DNA of 64,000 nt from Elmis aenea (GCA_947652605.1 CANTFG010000133.1:97906-161905); one strand, 5' to 3'. Numbered from the stretch's first letter, positions 22,063 to 35,619 are shown. Translations and numbers: made by a program. Notes: generated by a model from the sequence alone, not told the origin.

Positions 22063-22491
22063 AAGGCTATATACTCTTTGCACTTTTTTCGACAGAAAAA
22101 TCGATTTTCTTAAAACTACAGCAAATGACTTCAAACTTCTTATACACGTTAGTTTTGAGCAAGTTAAGGATTATTAGCCCCTAAATACGATTTTTAATTT
22201 TTCGCGAAAAATGGGAAAAGTACAAAGGCTATAATAGTCTTTGCACTTTTTTCGACAAAAAAATCGATTTTCTTAAAACTACAGCAAATGGCTTCAAACT
22301 TCTTATACACATTAGTTATGAGCGAATTAAGGATTATTAGCCCCTAAATACGATTTTTAATTTTTCGTGAAAAATGGGAAAAGTACAAAGGCTATAGTCT
22401 TTGCACTTTTTTCGACAAAAAAATCGATTTTCCTAAAACTACAGCAAATGGCTTCAAACTTCTTATACACGTTAGTTATGAGCAAATTAAG
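22063..22491 (+). repeat. B block 15: B1-alpha, B2 (AATAGTC), B3; J2a exit
   Basis: 429 bp. Same composition as blocks 24, 26, 28, 30, 32 and 34. Confidence 0.92.
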
Positions 22492-23566
22492 AAAAATTTT
22501 CAAAATTTTTAATTTTTTGAATAACTTTGTAAATTAAATTTTAAAATAGTTGAGACAAACGGCATTATACTAAGAAAAATAAACTCTATAACATACTAAA
22601 ATTTGAACAAAATCGTAAGAGCCGTTTTCGAGAAAAAATTTCAAAATTTTTAATTTTTTGAATAACTTTGTAAATTAAATTTCAAAATAGTTGAGACAAA
22701 CGGCATTATACTAAGAAAAATATACTCTATAACATACTAAAATTTGAACAAAATCGTAAAAGCCGTTTTCGAGAAAAATTTTCAATATTTTTAATTTTTT
22801 GAATAACTTTGTAAATTAAATTTCAAAATAGTTGAGACAAACGGCATTATACTAAGAAAAGTAAACTCTATAACATACTAAAATTTGAACAAAATCGTAA
22901 AAGCCGTTTTCGAGAAAAAATTTCAAAATTTTTAATTTTTTGAATAACTTTGTAAATTAAATTTCAAAATAGTTGAGACAAACGGCATTATACTAAGAAA
23001 AATAAACTCTATAACATACTAAAATTTGAACAAAAACGTAAAAGCCGTTTTCAAGAAAAATTTTCAAAATTTTAAATTTTTTAAATAACTTTGTAAATTA
23101 AATTTCAAAATAGTTGAGACAAACGGCATTATACTAAGAAAAATAAACTCTATAACATACTAAAATTTGAACAAAATCGTAAGAGCCGTTTTCGAGAAAA
23201 ATTTTCAAAATTTTTAATTTTTTGAATAACTTTGTAAATTAAATTTTAAAATAGTTGAGACAAACGGCATTATACTAAGAAAAATAAACTCTATAACATA
23301 CTAAAATTTGAACAAAATCGTAAGAGCCGTTTTCGAGAAAAAATTTCAAAATTTTTAATTTTTTGAATAACTTTGAAAATTTAATTTTAAAATAGTTGAG
23401 ACAAACGGCATTATACTAAGAAAAGTAAACTCTATAACATACTAAAATTTGAACAAAATCGTAAGAGCCGTTTTCGAGAAAAATTTTCAAAATTTTTAAT
23501 TTTTTGAATAACTTTGTAAATTAAATTTCAAAATAGTTGAGACAAACGGCATTATACTAAGAAAAA
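22492..23566 (+). repeat. A run, 7 x 141 + 88 bp
   Basis: Contains TTTTCAATATT near 22784, GAACAAAAACG near 23031 and CTTTGAAAATTTAATTTT near 23373, changes I did not see elsewhere. Confidence 0.92.
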
Positions 23567-23992
23567 AAGGCTATATACTCTTTGCACTTTTTTCGACAGA
23601 AAAATCGATTTTCTTAAAACTACAGCAAATGACTTCAAACTTCTTATACACGTTAGTTTTGAGCAAGTTAAGGATTATTAGCCCCTAAATACGATTTTTA
23701 ATTTTTCGCGAAAAATGGGAAAAGTACAAAGGCTATAGTCTTTGCACTTTTTTCGACAAAAAAATCGATTTTCTTAAAACTACAGCAAATGGCTTCAAAC
23801 TTCTTATACACATTAGTTATGAGCGAATTAAGGATTATTAGCCCCTAAATACGATTTTTAATTTTTCGTGAAAAATGGGAAAAGTACAAAGGCTATAGTC
23901 TTTGCACTTTTTTCGACAAAAAAATCGATTTTCCTAAAACTACAGCAAATGGCTTCAAACTTCTTATACACGTTAGTTATGAGCAAATTAAG
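23567..23992 (+). repeat. B block 16: B1-alpha, B2, B3; J2a exit
   Basis: 426 bp. An alpha B1 following an ordinary A monomer rather than the boundary monomer. Confidence 0.92.
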
Positions 23993-25349
23993 AAAAATTT
24001 TCAAAATTTTTAATTTTTTGAATAACTTTGTAAATTAAATTTCAAAATAGTTGAGACAAACGGCATTATACTAAGAAAAATAAACTCTATAACATACTAA
24101 ATATTGAACAAAATCGTAAGAGCCGTTTTCGAGAAAAATTTTCAAAATTTTTAATTTTTTGAATAACTTTGTAAATTAAATTTCAAAATAGTTGAGACAA
24201 ACGGCATTATACTAAGAAAAATAAACTCTATAACATACTAAAATTTGAACAAAATCGTAAGAGCCGTTTTCGAGAAAAATTTTCAAAATTTTAAATTTTT
24301 TGAATAACTTTGTAAATTTAATTTCAAAATAGTTGAGACAAACGGCATTATACTAAGAAAAGTAAACTCTATAACATACTAAAATTTGAACAAAATCATA
24401 AGAGCCGTTTTCGAGAAAAATTTTCAAAATTTTTAATTTTTTGAATAACTTTGTAAATTAAATTTCAAAATAGTTGAGACAAACGGCATTATACTAAGAA
24501 AAGTAAACTCTATAACATACTAAAATTTGAACAAAATCGTAAGAGCCGTTTTCGAGAAAAATTTTCAAAATTTTTAATTTTTTGAATAACTTTGTAAATT
24601 AAATTTCAAAATAGTTGAGACAAACGGCATTATACTAAGAAAAATAAACTCTATAACATACTAAAATTTGAACAAAATCGTAAAAGCCGTTTTCAAGAAA
24701 AATTTTCAAAATTTTAAATTTTTTGAATAACTTTGTAAATTAAATTTCAAAATAGTTGAGACAAACGGCATTATACTAAGAAAAATAAACTCTATAACAT
24801 ACTAAAATTTGAACAAAATCGTAAGAGCCGTTTTCGAGAAAAATTTTCAAAATTTTTAATTTTTTGAATAACTTTGTAAATTAAATTTTAAAATAGTTGA
24901 GACAAACGGCATTATACTAAGAAAAATAAACTCTATAACATACTAAAATTTGAACAAAATCGTAAGAGCCGTTTTCGAGAAAAATTTTCAAAATTTTTAA
25001 TTTTTTGAATAACTTTGTAAATTAAATTTCAAAATAGTTGAGACAAACGGCATTATACTAAGAAAAATAAACTCTATAACATACTAAAATTTGAACAAAA
25101 TCGTAAGAGCCGATTTCGAGAAAAATTTTCAAAATTTTTAATTTTTTGAATAACTTTGTAAATTAAATTTCAAAATAGTTAAGACAAACGGCATTATACT
25201 AAGAAAAGTAAACTCTAGAACATACTAATATTTGAACAAAATCGTAAGAGCCGTTTTCGAGAAAAATTTTCAAAATTTTTAATTTTTTGAATATCTTTGT
25301 AAATTAAATTTCAAAATAGTTGAGACAAACGGCATTATACTAAGAAAAA
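23993..25349 (+). repeat. A run, 9 x 141 + 88 bp
   Basis: Carries CTAAATATTGAAC near 24097, a mark repeated after blocks 18 and 19, and GCCGATTTCGAG near 25109. Confidence 0.92.
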
Positions 25350-25775
25350 AAGGCTATATACTCTTTGCACTTTTTTCGACAGAAAAATCGATTTTCTTAA
25401 AACTACAGCAAATGACTTCAAACTTCTTATACACGTTAGTTTTGAGCAAGTTAAGGATTATTAGCCCCTAAATACGATTTTTAATTTTTCGCGAAAAATG
25501 GGAAAAGTACAAAGGCTATAGTCTTTGCACTTTTTTCGACAAAAAAATCGATTTTCTTAAAACTACAGCAAATGGCTTCAAACTTCTTATACACATTAGT
25601 TATGAGCGAATTAAGGATTATTAGCCCCTAAATACGATTTTTAATTTTTCGTGAAAAATGGGAAAAGTACAAAGGCTATAGTCTTTGCACTTTTTTCGAC
25701 AAAAAAATCGATTTTCCTAAAACTACAGCAAATGGCTTCAAACTTCTTATACACGTTAGTTATGAGCAAATTAAG
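25350..25775 (+). repeat. B block 17: B1-alpha, B2, B3; J2a exit
   Basis: Preceded by a boundary monomer that keeps TTTTTAATTTTTTGAATATC, a half-converted form. Confidence 0.92.
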
Positions 25776-26286
25776 AAAAATTTTCAAAATTTTTAATTTT
25801 TTGAATAACTTTGTAAATTAAATTTTAAAATAGTTGAGACAAACGGCATTATACTAAGAAAAATAAACTCTATAACATACTAAAATTTGAACAAAATCGT
25901 AAGAGCCGTTTTCGAGAAAAATTTTCAAAATTTTTAATTTTTTGAATAACTTTGTAAATTAAATTTCAAAATAGTTGAGACAAACGGCATTATACTAAGA
26001 AAAATAAACTCTATAACATACTAAAATTTGAACAAAATCGTAAGAGCCGATTTCGAGAAAAATTTTCAAAATTTTTAATTTTTTGAATAACTTTGTAAAT
26101 TAAATTTCAAAATAGTTAAGACAAACGGCATTATACTAAGAAAAGTAAACTCTAGAACATACTAATATTTGAACAAAATCGTAAGAGCCGTTTTCGAGAA
26201 AAATTTTCAAAATTTTTAATTTTTTGAATATCTTTGTAAATTAAATTTCAAAATAGTTGAGACAAACGGCATTATACTAAGAAAAA
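25776..26286 (+). repeat. A run, 3 x 141 + 88 bp
   Basis: Repeats the GCCGATTTCGAG monomer and the half-converted boundary monomer seen before block 17. Confidence 0.92.
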
Positions 26287-26712
26287 AAGGCTATATACTC
26301 TTTGCACTTTTTTCGACAGAAAAATCGATTTTCTTAAAACTACAGCAAATGACTTCAAACTTCTTATACACGTTAGTTTTGAGCAAGTTAAGGATTATTA
26401 GCCCCTAAATACGATTTTTAATTTTTCGCGAAAAATGGGAAAAGTACAAAGGCTATAGTCTTTGCACTTTTTTCGACAAAAAAATCGATTTTCTTAAAAC
26501 TACAGCAAATGGCTTCAAACTTCTTATACACATTAGTTATGAGCGAATTAAGGATTATTAGCCCCTAAATACGATTTTTAATTTTTCGTGAAAAATGGGA
26601 AAAGTACAAAGGCTATAGTCTTTGCACTTTTTTCGACAAAAAAATCGATTTTCCTAAAACTACAGCAAATGGCTTCAAACTTCTTATACACGTTAGTTAT
26701 GAGCAAATTAAG
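26287..26712 (+). repeat. B block 18: B1-alpha, B2, B3; J2a exit
   Basis: 937 bp after block 17, same composition. Confidence 0.92.
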
Positions 26713-28210
26713 AAAAATTTTCAAAATTTTTAATTTTTTGAATAACTTTGTAAATTAAATTTCAAAATAGTTGAGACAAACGGCATTATACTAAGAAAAA
26801 TAAACTCTATAACATACTAAATATTGAACAAAATCGTAAGAGCCGTTTTCGAGAAAAATTTTCAAAATTTTTAATTTTTTGAATAACTTTGTAAATTAAA
26901 TTTCAAAATAGTTGAGACAAACGGCATTATACTAAGAAAAATAAACTCTATAACATACTAAAATTTGAACAAAATCGTAAGAGCCGTTTTCGAGAAAAAT
27001 TTTCAAAATTTTAAATTTTTTGAATAACTTTGTAAATTTAATTTCAAAATAGTTGAGACAAACGGCATTATACTAAGAAAAGTAAACTCTATAACATACT
27101 AAAATTTGAACAAAATCATAAGAGCCGTTTTCGAGAAAAATTTTCAAAATTTTTAATTTTTTGAATAACTTTGTAAATTAAATTTCAAAATAGTTGAGAC
27201 AAACAGCATTATACTAAGAAAAATAAACTCTATAACATACTAAAATTTGAACAAAATCGTAAGAGCCGTTTTCGAGAAAAATTTTCAAAATTTTTAATTT
27301 TTTGAATAACTTTGTAAATTAAATTTCAAAATAGTTGAGACAAACGGCATTATACTAAGAAAAGTAAACTCTATAACATACTAAAATTTGAACAAAATCG
27401 TAAGAGCCGTTTTCGAGAAAAATTTTCAAAATTTTTAATTTTTTGAATAACTTTGTAAATTAAATTTCAAAATAGTTGAGACAAACGGCATTATACTAAG
27501 AAAAATAAACTCTATAACATACTAAAATTTGAACAAAATCGTAAAAGCCGTTTTCAAGAAAAATTTTCAAAATTTTAAATTTTTTGAATAACTTTGTAAA
27601 TTAAATTTCAAAATAGTTGAGACAAACGGCATTATACTAAGAAAAATAAACTCTATAACATACTAAAATTTGAACAAAATCGTAAGAGCCGTTTTCGAGA
27701 AAAATTTTCAAAATTTTTAATTTTTTGAATAACTTTGTAAATTAAATTTTAAAATAGTTGAGACAAACGGCATTATACTAAGAAAAATAAACTCTATAAC
27801 ATACTAAAATTTGAACAAAATCGTAAGAGCCGTTTTCGAGAAAAATTTTCAAAATTTTTAATTTTTTGAATAACTTTGTAAATTAAATTTCAAAATAGTT
27901 GAGACAAACGGCATTATACTAAGAAAAATAAACTCTATAACATACTAAAATTTGAACAAAATCGTAAGAGCCGATTTCGAGAAAAATTTTCAAAATTTTT
28001 AATTTTTTGAATAACTTTGTAAATTAAATTTCAAAATAGTTAAGACAAACGGCATTATACTAAGAAAAGTAAACTCTAGAACATACTAATATTTGAACAA
28101 AATCGTAAGAGCCGTTTTCGAGAAAAATTTTCAAAATTTTGAATTTTTTGAAATACTTTGTAAATTAAATTTCAAAATAGTTGAGACAAACGGCATTATA
28201 CTAAGAAAAA
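26713..28210 (+). repeat. A run, 10 x 141 + 88 bp
   Basis: Matches 23993-25349 but has one extra monomer near 27.2 kb carrying AAACAGC. The boundary monomer has TTTTGAATTTTTTGAAATAC. Confidence 0.92.
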
Positions 28211-28637
28211 AAGGCTATATACTCTTTGCACTTTTTTCGACAGAAAAATCGATTTTCTTAAAACTACAGCAAATGACTTCAAACTTCTTATACACGTTAG
28301 TTTTGAGCAAGTTAAGGATTATTAGCCCCTAAATACGATTTTTAATTTTTCGCGAAAAATGGGAAAAGTACAAAGGCTATAGTCTTTGCACTTTTTTCGA
28401 CAAAAAAATCGATTTTCTTAAAACTACAGCAAATGGCTTCAAACTTCTTATACACATTAGTTATGAGCGAATTAAGGATTATTAGCCCCTAAATACGATT
28501 TTTAATTTTTCGTGAAAAATGGGAAAAGTACAAAGGCTATAGTCTTTGCACTTTTTTCGACAAAAAAAATCGATTTTCCTAAAACTACAGCAAATGGCTT
28601 CAAACTTCTTATACACGTTAGTTATGAGCAAATTAAG
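28211..28637 (+). repeat. B block 19: B1-alpha, B2, B3; J2a exit
   Basis: 427 bp: B3 has one extra A in CGACAAAAAAAATCG. Confidence 0.92.
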
Positions 28638-29994
28638 AAAAATTTTCAAAATTTTTAATTTTTTGAATAACTTTGTAAATTAAATTTCAAAATAGTTGAG
28701 ACAAACGGCATTATACTAAGAAAAATAAACTCTATAACATACTAAATATTGAACAAAATCGTAAGAGCCGTTTTCGAGAAAAATTTTCAAAATTTTTAAT
28801 TTTTTGAATAACTTTGTAAATTAAATTTCAAAATAGTTGAGACAAACGGCATTATACTAATAAAAATAAACTCTATAACATACTAAAATTTGAACAAAAT
28901 CGTAAGAGCCGTTTTCGAGAAAAATTTTCAAAATTTTAAATTTTTTGAATAACTTTGTAAATTTAATTTCAAAATAGTTGAGACAAACGGCATTATACTA
29001 AGAAAAGTAAACTCTATAACATACTAAAATTTGAACAAAATCATAAGAGCCGTTTTCGAGAAAAATTTTCAAAATTTTTAATTTTTTGAATAACTTTGTA
29101 AATTAAATTTCAAAATAGTTGAGACAAACAGCATTATACTAAGAAAAATAAACTCTATAACATACTAAAATTTGAACAAAATCGTAAGAGCCGTTTTCGA
29201 GAAAAATTTTCAAAATTTTTAATTTTTTGAATAACTTTGTAAATTAAATTTCAAAATAGTTGAGACAAACGGCATTATACTAAGAAAAGTAAACTCTATA
29301 ACATACTAAAATTTGAACAAAATCGTAAGAGCCGTTTTCGAGAAAAATTTTCAAAATTTTTAATTTTTTGAATAACTTTGTAAATTAAATTTCAAAATAG
29401 TTGAGACAAACGGCATTATACTAAGAAAAATAAACTCTATAACATACTAAAATTTGAACAAAATCGTAAAAGCCGTTTTCAAGAAAAATTTTCAAAATTT
29501 TAAATTTTTTGAATAACTTTGTAAATTAAATTTCAAAATAGTTGAGACAAACGGCATTATACTAAGAAAAATAAACTCTATAACATACTAAAATTTGAAC
29601 AAAATCGTAAGAGCCGTTTTCGAGAAAAATTTTCAAAATTTTTAATTTTTTGAATAACTTTGTAAATTAAATTTTAAAATAGTTGAGACAAACGGCATTA
29701 TACTAAGAAAAATAAACTCTATAACATACTAAAATTTGAACAAAATCGTAAGAGCCGTTTTCGAGAAAAAATTTCAAAATTTTTAATTTTTTGAATAACT
29801 TTGTAAATTAAATTTCAAAATAGTTGAGACAAACGGCATTATACTAAGAAAAGTAAACTCTATAACATACTAAAATTTGAACAAAATCGTAAGAGCCGTT
29901 TTCGAGAAAAATTTTCAAAATTTTTAATTTTTTGAATAACTTTGTAAATTAAATTTCAAAATAGTTGAGACAAACGGCATTATACTAAGAAAAA
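28638..29994 (+). repeat. A run, 9 x 141 + 88 bp
   Basis: Third copy of the segment with CTAAATATTGAAC (near 28742). Has TACTAATAAAAATAAAC near 28856 and AAACAGC near 29129. Confidence 0.92.
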
Positions 29995-30454
29995 AAGGCT
30001 ATATACTCTTTGCACTTTTTTCGACAGAAAAATCGATTTTCTTAAAACTATAGCAAATGACTTCAAACTTCTTATACACGTTAGTTTCGAGCAAGTTAAG
30101 GATTATTAGCCCCTAAATACGATTTTTAATTTTTCGCGAAAAATGGGAAAAGTACAAAGGTATAGTCTTTGCACTTTTTTCGACAAAAAAATCGATTTTC
30201 TTAAAACTACAGCAAATGGCTTCAAACTTCTTATACACATTAGTTATGAGCGAATTAAGGATTATTAGCCCCTAAATACGATTTTTAATTTTTCGTGAAA
30301 AATGGGAAAAGTACAAAGGCTATAGTCTTTGCACTTTTTTCGACAAAAAAATCGATTTTCCTAAAACTACAGCAAATGGCTTCAAACTTCTTATACACGT
30401 TAGTTATGAGCAAATTAAGGATTATTAGCCCCTAAATACGATTTTTAATTTTTT
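29995..30454 (+). repeat. B block 20: B1-beta, B2 (GGTATAG), long B3; J2b exit
   Basis: B2 lacks the C of GGCTATAG, a mark shared with blocks 22 and 36. Confidence 0.92.
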
Positions 30455-31641
30455 GAATAACTTTGTAAATTAAATTTCAAAATATTTGAGACAAACGGCA
30501 TTATACTAAGAAAAATAAACTCTATAACATACTAAAATTTGAACAAAATCGTAAGAGCCGTTTTCGAGAAAAATTTTCAAAATTTTTAATTTTTTGAATA
30601 ACTTTGTAAATTAAATTTCAAAATAGTTGAGACAAACGGCATTATACTAAGAAAAATAAACTCTATAACATACTAAAATTTGAACAAAATCGTAAAAGCC
30701 GTTTTCGAGAAAAATTTTCAAAATTTTTAATTTTTTGAATAACTTTGTAAATTAAATTTCAAAATAGTTGAGACAAACGGCATTATACTAAGAAAAATAA
30801 ACTCTATAACATACTAAAATTTGAACAAAATCATAAGAGCCGTTTTCGAGAAAAATTTTCAAATTTTTTAATTTTTTGAATAACTTTGTAAATTAAATTT
30901 CAAAATAGTTGAGACAAACGGCATTATACTAAGAAAAATAAACTCTATAACATACTAAAATTTGAACAAAATCGTAAGAGCCGTTTTCGAGAAAAATTTT
31001 CAAAATTTTTAATTTTTTGAATAACTTTGTAAATTAAATTTCAAAATAGTTGAGACAAACGGCATTATACTAAGAAAAATAAACTCTATAACATACTAAA
31101 ATTTGAACAAAATCGTAAGAGCCGTTTTCGAGAAAAATTTTCAAAATTTTTAATTTTTTGAATAACTTTGTAAATTAAATTTCAAAATAGTTGAGACAAA
31201 CGGCATTATACTAAGAAAAGTAAACTCTATAACATACTAAAATTTGAACAAAATCGTAAGAGCCGTTTTCGAGAAAAATTTTCAAAATTTTTAATTTTTT
31301 GAATAACTTTGTAAATTAAATTTCAAAATAGTTGAGACAAACGGCATTATACTAAGAAAAATAAACTCTATAACATACTAAAATTTGAACAAAATCGTAA
31401 AAGCCGTTTTCGAGAAAAATTTTCAAAACTTTTAATTTTTTGAATAACTGTAAATTAAATTTCAAAATAGTTAAGACAAACGCCATTATACTAAGAAAAG
31501 TAAACTCTAGAACATACTAATATTTGAACAAAATCGTAAGAGCCGTTTTCGAGAAAAATTTTCAAAATTTTAAATTTTTTGAATATCTTTGTAAATTAAA
31601 TTTCAAAATAGTTGAGACAAACGGCATTATACTAAAAAAAA
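30455..31641 (+). repeat. A run, 8 x 141 + 61 - 2 bp
   Basis: Marks: AAAATATTTGAGAC, CAAATTTTTTAATT near 30861, CAAAACTTTTAATT near 31423, the 2-bp deletion near 31449, and ACGCCATT near 31481. The boundary monomer ends CTAAAAAAAAAAGG. Confidence 0.92.
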
Positions 31642-32070
31642 AAGGCTATATACTCTTTGCACTTTTTTCGACAGAAAAATCGATTTTCTTAAAACTACAG
31701 CAAATGACTTCAAACTTCTTATACACGTTAGTTTTGAGCAAGTTAAGGATTATTAGCCCCTAAATACGATTTTTAATTTTTCGCGAAAAATGGGAAAAGT
31801 ACAAAGGCTATAATAGTCTTTGCACTTTTTTCGACAAAAAAATCGATTTTCTTAAAACTACAGCAAATGACTTCAAACTTCTTATACACGTTAGTTTTGA
31901 GCAAGTTAAGGCTTATTAGCCCCTAAATACGATTTTTAATTTTTCGTGAAAAATGGGAAAAGTACAAAGGCTATAGTCTTTGCACTTTTTTCGACAAAAA
32001 AATCGATTTTCCTAAAACTACAGCAAATGGCTTCAAACTTCTTATACACGTTAGTTATGAGCAAATTAAG
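31642..32070 (+). repeat. B block 21: B1-alpha, B1-like middle unit, B3; J2a exit
   Basis: The middle unit starts like B2 (TATAATAGTC, CGACAAAAAAATCG) but continues as B1 (GACTTC, CACGTTAGTTTTGAGC) with GGCTTATTAG: a B2/B1 hybrid shared with blocks 23 and 31. Confidence 0.9.
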
Positions 32071-34132
32071 AAAAATTTTCAAAATTTTTAATTTTTTGAA
32101 TAACTTTGTAAATTAAATTTTAAAATAGTTGAGACAAACGGCATTATACTAAGAAAAATAAACTCTATAACATACTAAAATTTGAACAAAATCGTAAGAG
32201 CCGTTTTCGAGAAAAAATTTCAAAATTTTTAATTTTTTGAATAACTTTGTAAATTAAATTTCAAAATAGTTGAGACAAACGGCATTATACTAAGAAAAAT
32301 ATACTCTATAACATACTAAAATTTGAACAAAATCGTAAGAGCCGTTTTCGAGAAAAATTTTCAAAATTTTTAATTTTTTGAATAACTTTGTAAATTAAAT
32401 TTCAAAATAGTTGAGACAAACGGCATTATACTAAGAAAAGTAAACTCTATAACATACTAAAATTTGAACAAAATCGTAAGAGCCGTTTTCGAGAAAAATT
32501 TTCAAAATTTTTAATTTTTTGAATAACTTTGTAAATTAAATTTCAAAATAGTTGAGACAAACGGCATTATACTAAGAAAAATAAACTCTATAACATACTA
32601 AAATTTGAACAAAATCGTAAAAGCCGTTTTCAAGAAAAATTTTCAAAATTTTAAATTTTTTAAATAACTTTGTAAATTAAATTTCAAAATAGTTGAGACA
32701 AACGGCATTATACTAAGAAAAATAAACTCTATAACATACTAAAATTTGAACAAAATCGTAAGAGCCGTTTTCGAGAAAAATTTTCAAAATTTTTAATTTT
32801 TTGAATAACTTTGTAAATTAAATTTTAAAATAGTTGAGACAAACGGCATTATACTAAGAAAAATAAACTCTATAACATACTAAAATTTGAACAAAATCGT
32901 AAGAGCCGTTTTCGAGAAAAAATTTCAAAATTTTTAATTTTTTGAATAACTTTGTAAATTAAATTTCAAAATAGTTGAGACAAACGGCATTATACTAAGA
33001 AAAGTAAACTCTATAACATACTAAAATTTGAACAAAATCGTAAGAGCCGTTTTCGAGAAAAATTTTCAAAATTTTTAATTTTTTGAATAACTTTGTAAAT
33101 TAAATTTCAAAATAGTTGAGACAAACGTCATTATACTAAGAAGAATAAACTCTATAACATACTAAAATTTGAACAAAATCGTAAAAGCCGTTTTCGAGAA
33201 AAATTTTCAAAATTTTTAATTTTTTGAATAACTTTGTAAATTAAATTTCAAAATAGTTAAGACAAACGGCATTATACTAAGAAAAGTAAACTCTAGAACA
33301 TACTAATATTTGAACAAAATCGTAAGAGCCGTTTTCGAGAAAAATTTTCAAAATTTTAAATTTTTTGAATATCTTTGTAAATTAAATTTCAAAATAGTTG
33401 AGACAAACGGCATTATACTAAGAAAAGTAAACTCTATAACATACTAAAATTTGAACAAAATCGTAAGAGCCGTTTTCGAGAAAAATTTTCAAAATTTTTA
33501 ATTTTTTGAATAACTTTGTAAATTAAATTTCAAATTAGTTGAGACAAACGGTATTATACTAAGAAAAATAAACTCTATAACATACTAAAATTTGAACAAA
33601 ATCGTAAGAGCCGTTTTCGAGAAAAATTTTCAAAATTTTTAATTTTTTGAATAACTTTGTAAATTAAATTTCAAAATAGTTGAGACAAACGGCATTATAC
33701 TAAGAAAAATAAACTCTATAACATACTAAAATTTGAACAAAATCGTAAGAGCCGTTTTCGAGAAAAATTTTCAAAATTTTTAATTTTTTGAATAACTTTG
33801 TAAATTAAATTTCAAAATAGTTGAGACAAACGGCATTATACTAAGAAAAATAAACTCTATAACATACTAAAATTTGAACAAAATCGTAAGAGCCGTTTTC
33901 GAGAAAAATTTTCAAAATTTTTAATTTTTTGAATAACTTTGTAAATTAAATTTCAAAATAGTTGAGACAAACGGCATTATACTAAGAAAAGTAAACTCTA
34001 TAACATACTAAAATTTGAACAAAATCGTAAGAGCCGTTTTCGAGAAAAATTTTCAAAATTTTTAATTTTTTGAATAACTTTGTAAATTAAATTTCAAAAT
34101 AGTTGAGACAAACGGCATTATACTAAGAAAAA
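32071..34132 (+). repeat. A run, 14 x 141 + 88 bp
   Basis: Has ACGTCATT near 33126, AAGAAGAATAAAC near 33139, and a boundary-type monomer near 33305 followed by more A rather than B. ACGGTATT near 33548 is private. Confidence 0.92.
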
Positions 34133-34432
34133 AAGGCTATATACTCTTTGCACTTTTTTCGACAGAAAAATCGATTTTCTTAAAACTATAGCAAATGACT
34201 TCAAACTTCTTATACACGTTAGTTTCGAGCAAGTTAAGGATTATTAGCCCCTAAATACGATTTTTAATTTTTCGCGAAAAATGGGAAAAGTACAAAGGTA
34301 TAGTCTTTGCACTTTTTTCGACAAAAAAATCGATTTTCTTAAAACTACAGCAAATGGCTTCAAACTTCTTATACACATTAGTTATGAGCGAATTAAGGAT
34401 TATTAGCCCCTAAATACGATTTTTAATTTTTT
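34133..34432 (+). repeat. B block 22: B1-beta, B2 fused directly to A; J2b exit
   Basis: Only 300 bp. The second unit is B2 (GGTATAG, CTTAAAAC, CACATTAG, GAGCGAATT) but exits through J2b, which elsewhere follows B3. This is the expected product of exchange between a B2 and a B3. Confidence 0.92.
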
Positions 34433-35619
34433 GAATAACTTTGTAAATTAAATTTCAAAATATTTGAGACAAACGGCATTATACTAAGAAAAATAAACTC
34501 TATAACATACTAAAATTTGAACAAAATCGTAAGAGCCGTTTTCGAGAAAAATTTTCAAAATTTTTAATTTTTTGAATAACTTTGTAAATTAAATTTCAAA
34601 ATAGTTGAGACAAACGGCATTATACTAAGAAAAATAAACTCTATAACATACTAAAATTTGAACAAAATCGTAAAAGCCGTTTTCGAGAAAAATTTTCAAA
34701 ATTTTTAATTTTTTGAATAACTTTGTAAATTAAATTTCAAAATAGTTGAGACAAACGGCATTATACTAAGAAAAATAAACTCTATAACATACTAAAATTT
34801 GAACAAAATCATAAGAGCCGTTTTCGAGAAAAATTTTCAAATTTTTTAATTTTTTGAATAACTTTGTAAATTAAATTTCAAAATAGTTGAGACAAACGGC
34901 ATTATACTAAGAAAAATAAACTCTATAACATACTAAAATTTGAACAAAATCGTAAGAGCCGTTTTCGAGAAAAATTTTCAAAATTTTTAATTTTTTGAAT
35001 AACTTTGTAAATTAAATTTCAAAATAGTTGAGACAAACGGCATTATACTAAGAAAAATAAACTCTATAACATACTAAAATTTGAACAAAATCGTAAGAGC
35101 CGTTTTCGAGAAAAATTTTCAAAATTTTTAATTTTTTGAATAACTTTGTAAATTAAATTTCAAAATAGTTGAGACAAACGGCATTATACTAAGAAAAGTA
35201 AACTCTATAACATACTAAAATTTGAACAAAATCGTAAGAGCCGTTTTCGAGAAAAATTTTCAAAATTTTTAATTTTTTGAATAACTTTGTAAATTAAATT
35301 TCAAAATAGTTGAGACAAACGGCATTATACTAAGAAAAATAAACTCTATAACATACTAAAATTTGAACAAAATCGTAAGAGCCGTTTTCGAGAAAAATTT
35401 TCAAAACTTTTAATTTTTTGAATAACTGTAAATTAAATTTCAAAATAGTTAAGACAAACGGCATTATACTAAGAAAAGTAAACTCTAGAACATACTAATA
35501 TTTGAACAAAATCGTAAGAGCCGTTTTCGAGAAAAATTTTCAAAATTTTAAATTTTTTGAATATCTTTGTAAATTAAATTTCAAAATAGTTGAGACAAAC
35601 GGCATTATACTAAGAAAAA
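34433..35619 (+). repeat. A run, 8 x 141 + 61 - 2 bp
   Basis: Copy of 30455-31641 with the same marks, except that ACGCCATT reads ACGGCATT. Confidence 0.92.

Larger units (their letters stand above)
30455..34432 (+). repeat. 3,978-bp tandem segment, copy 1
   Basis: Begins just after the J2b exit of block 20 and ends with that of block 22. Copy 2 starts at 34433. Confidence 0.85.
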
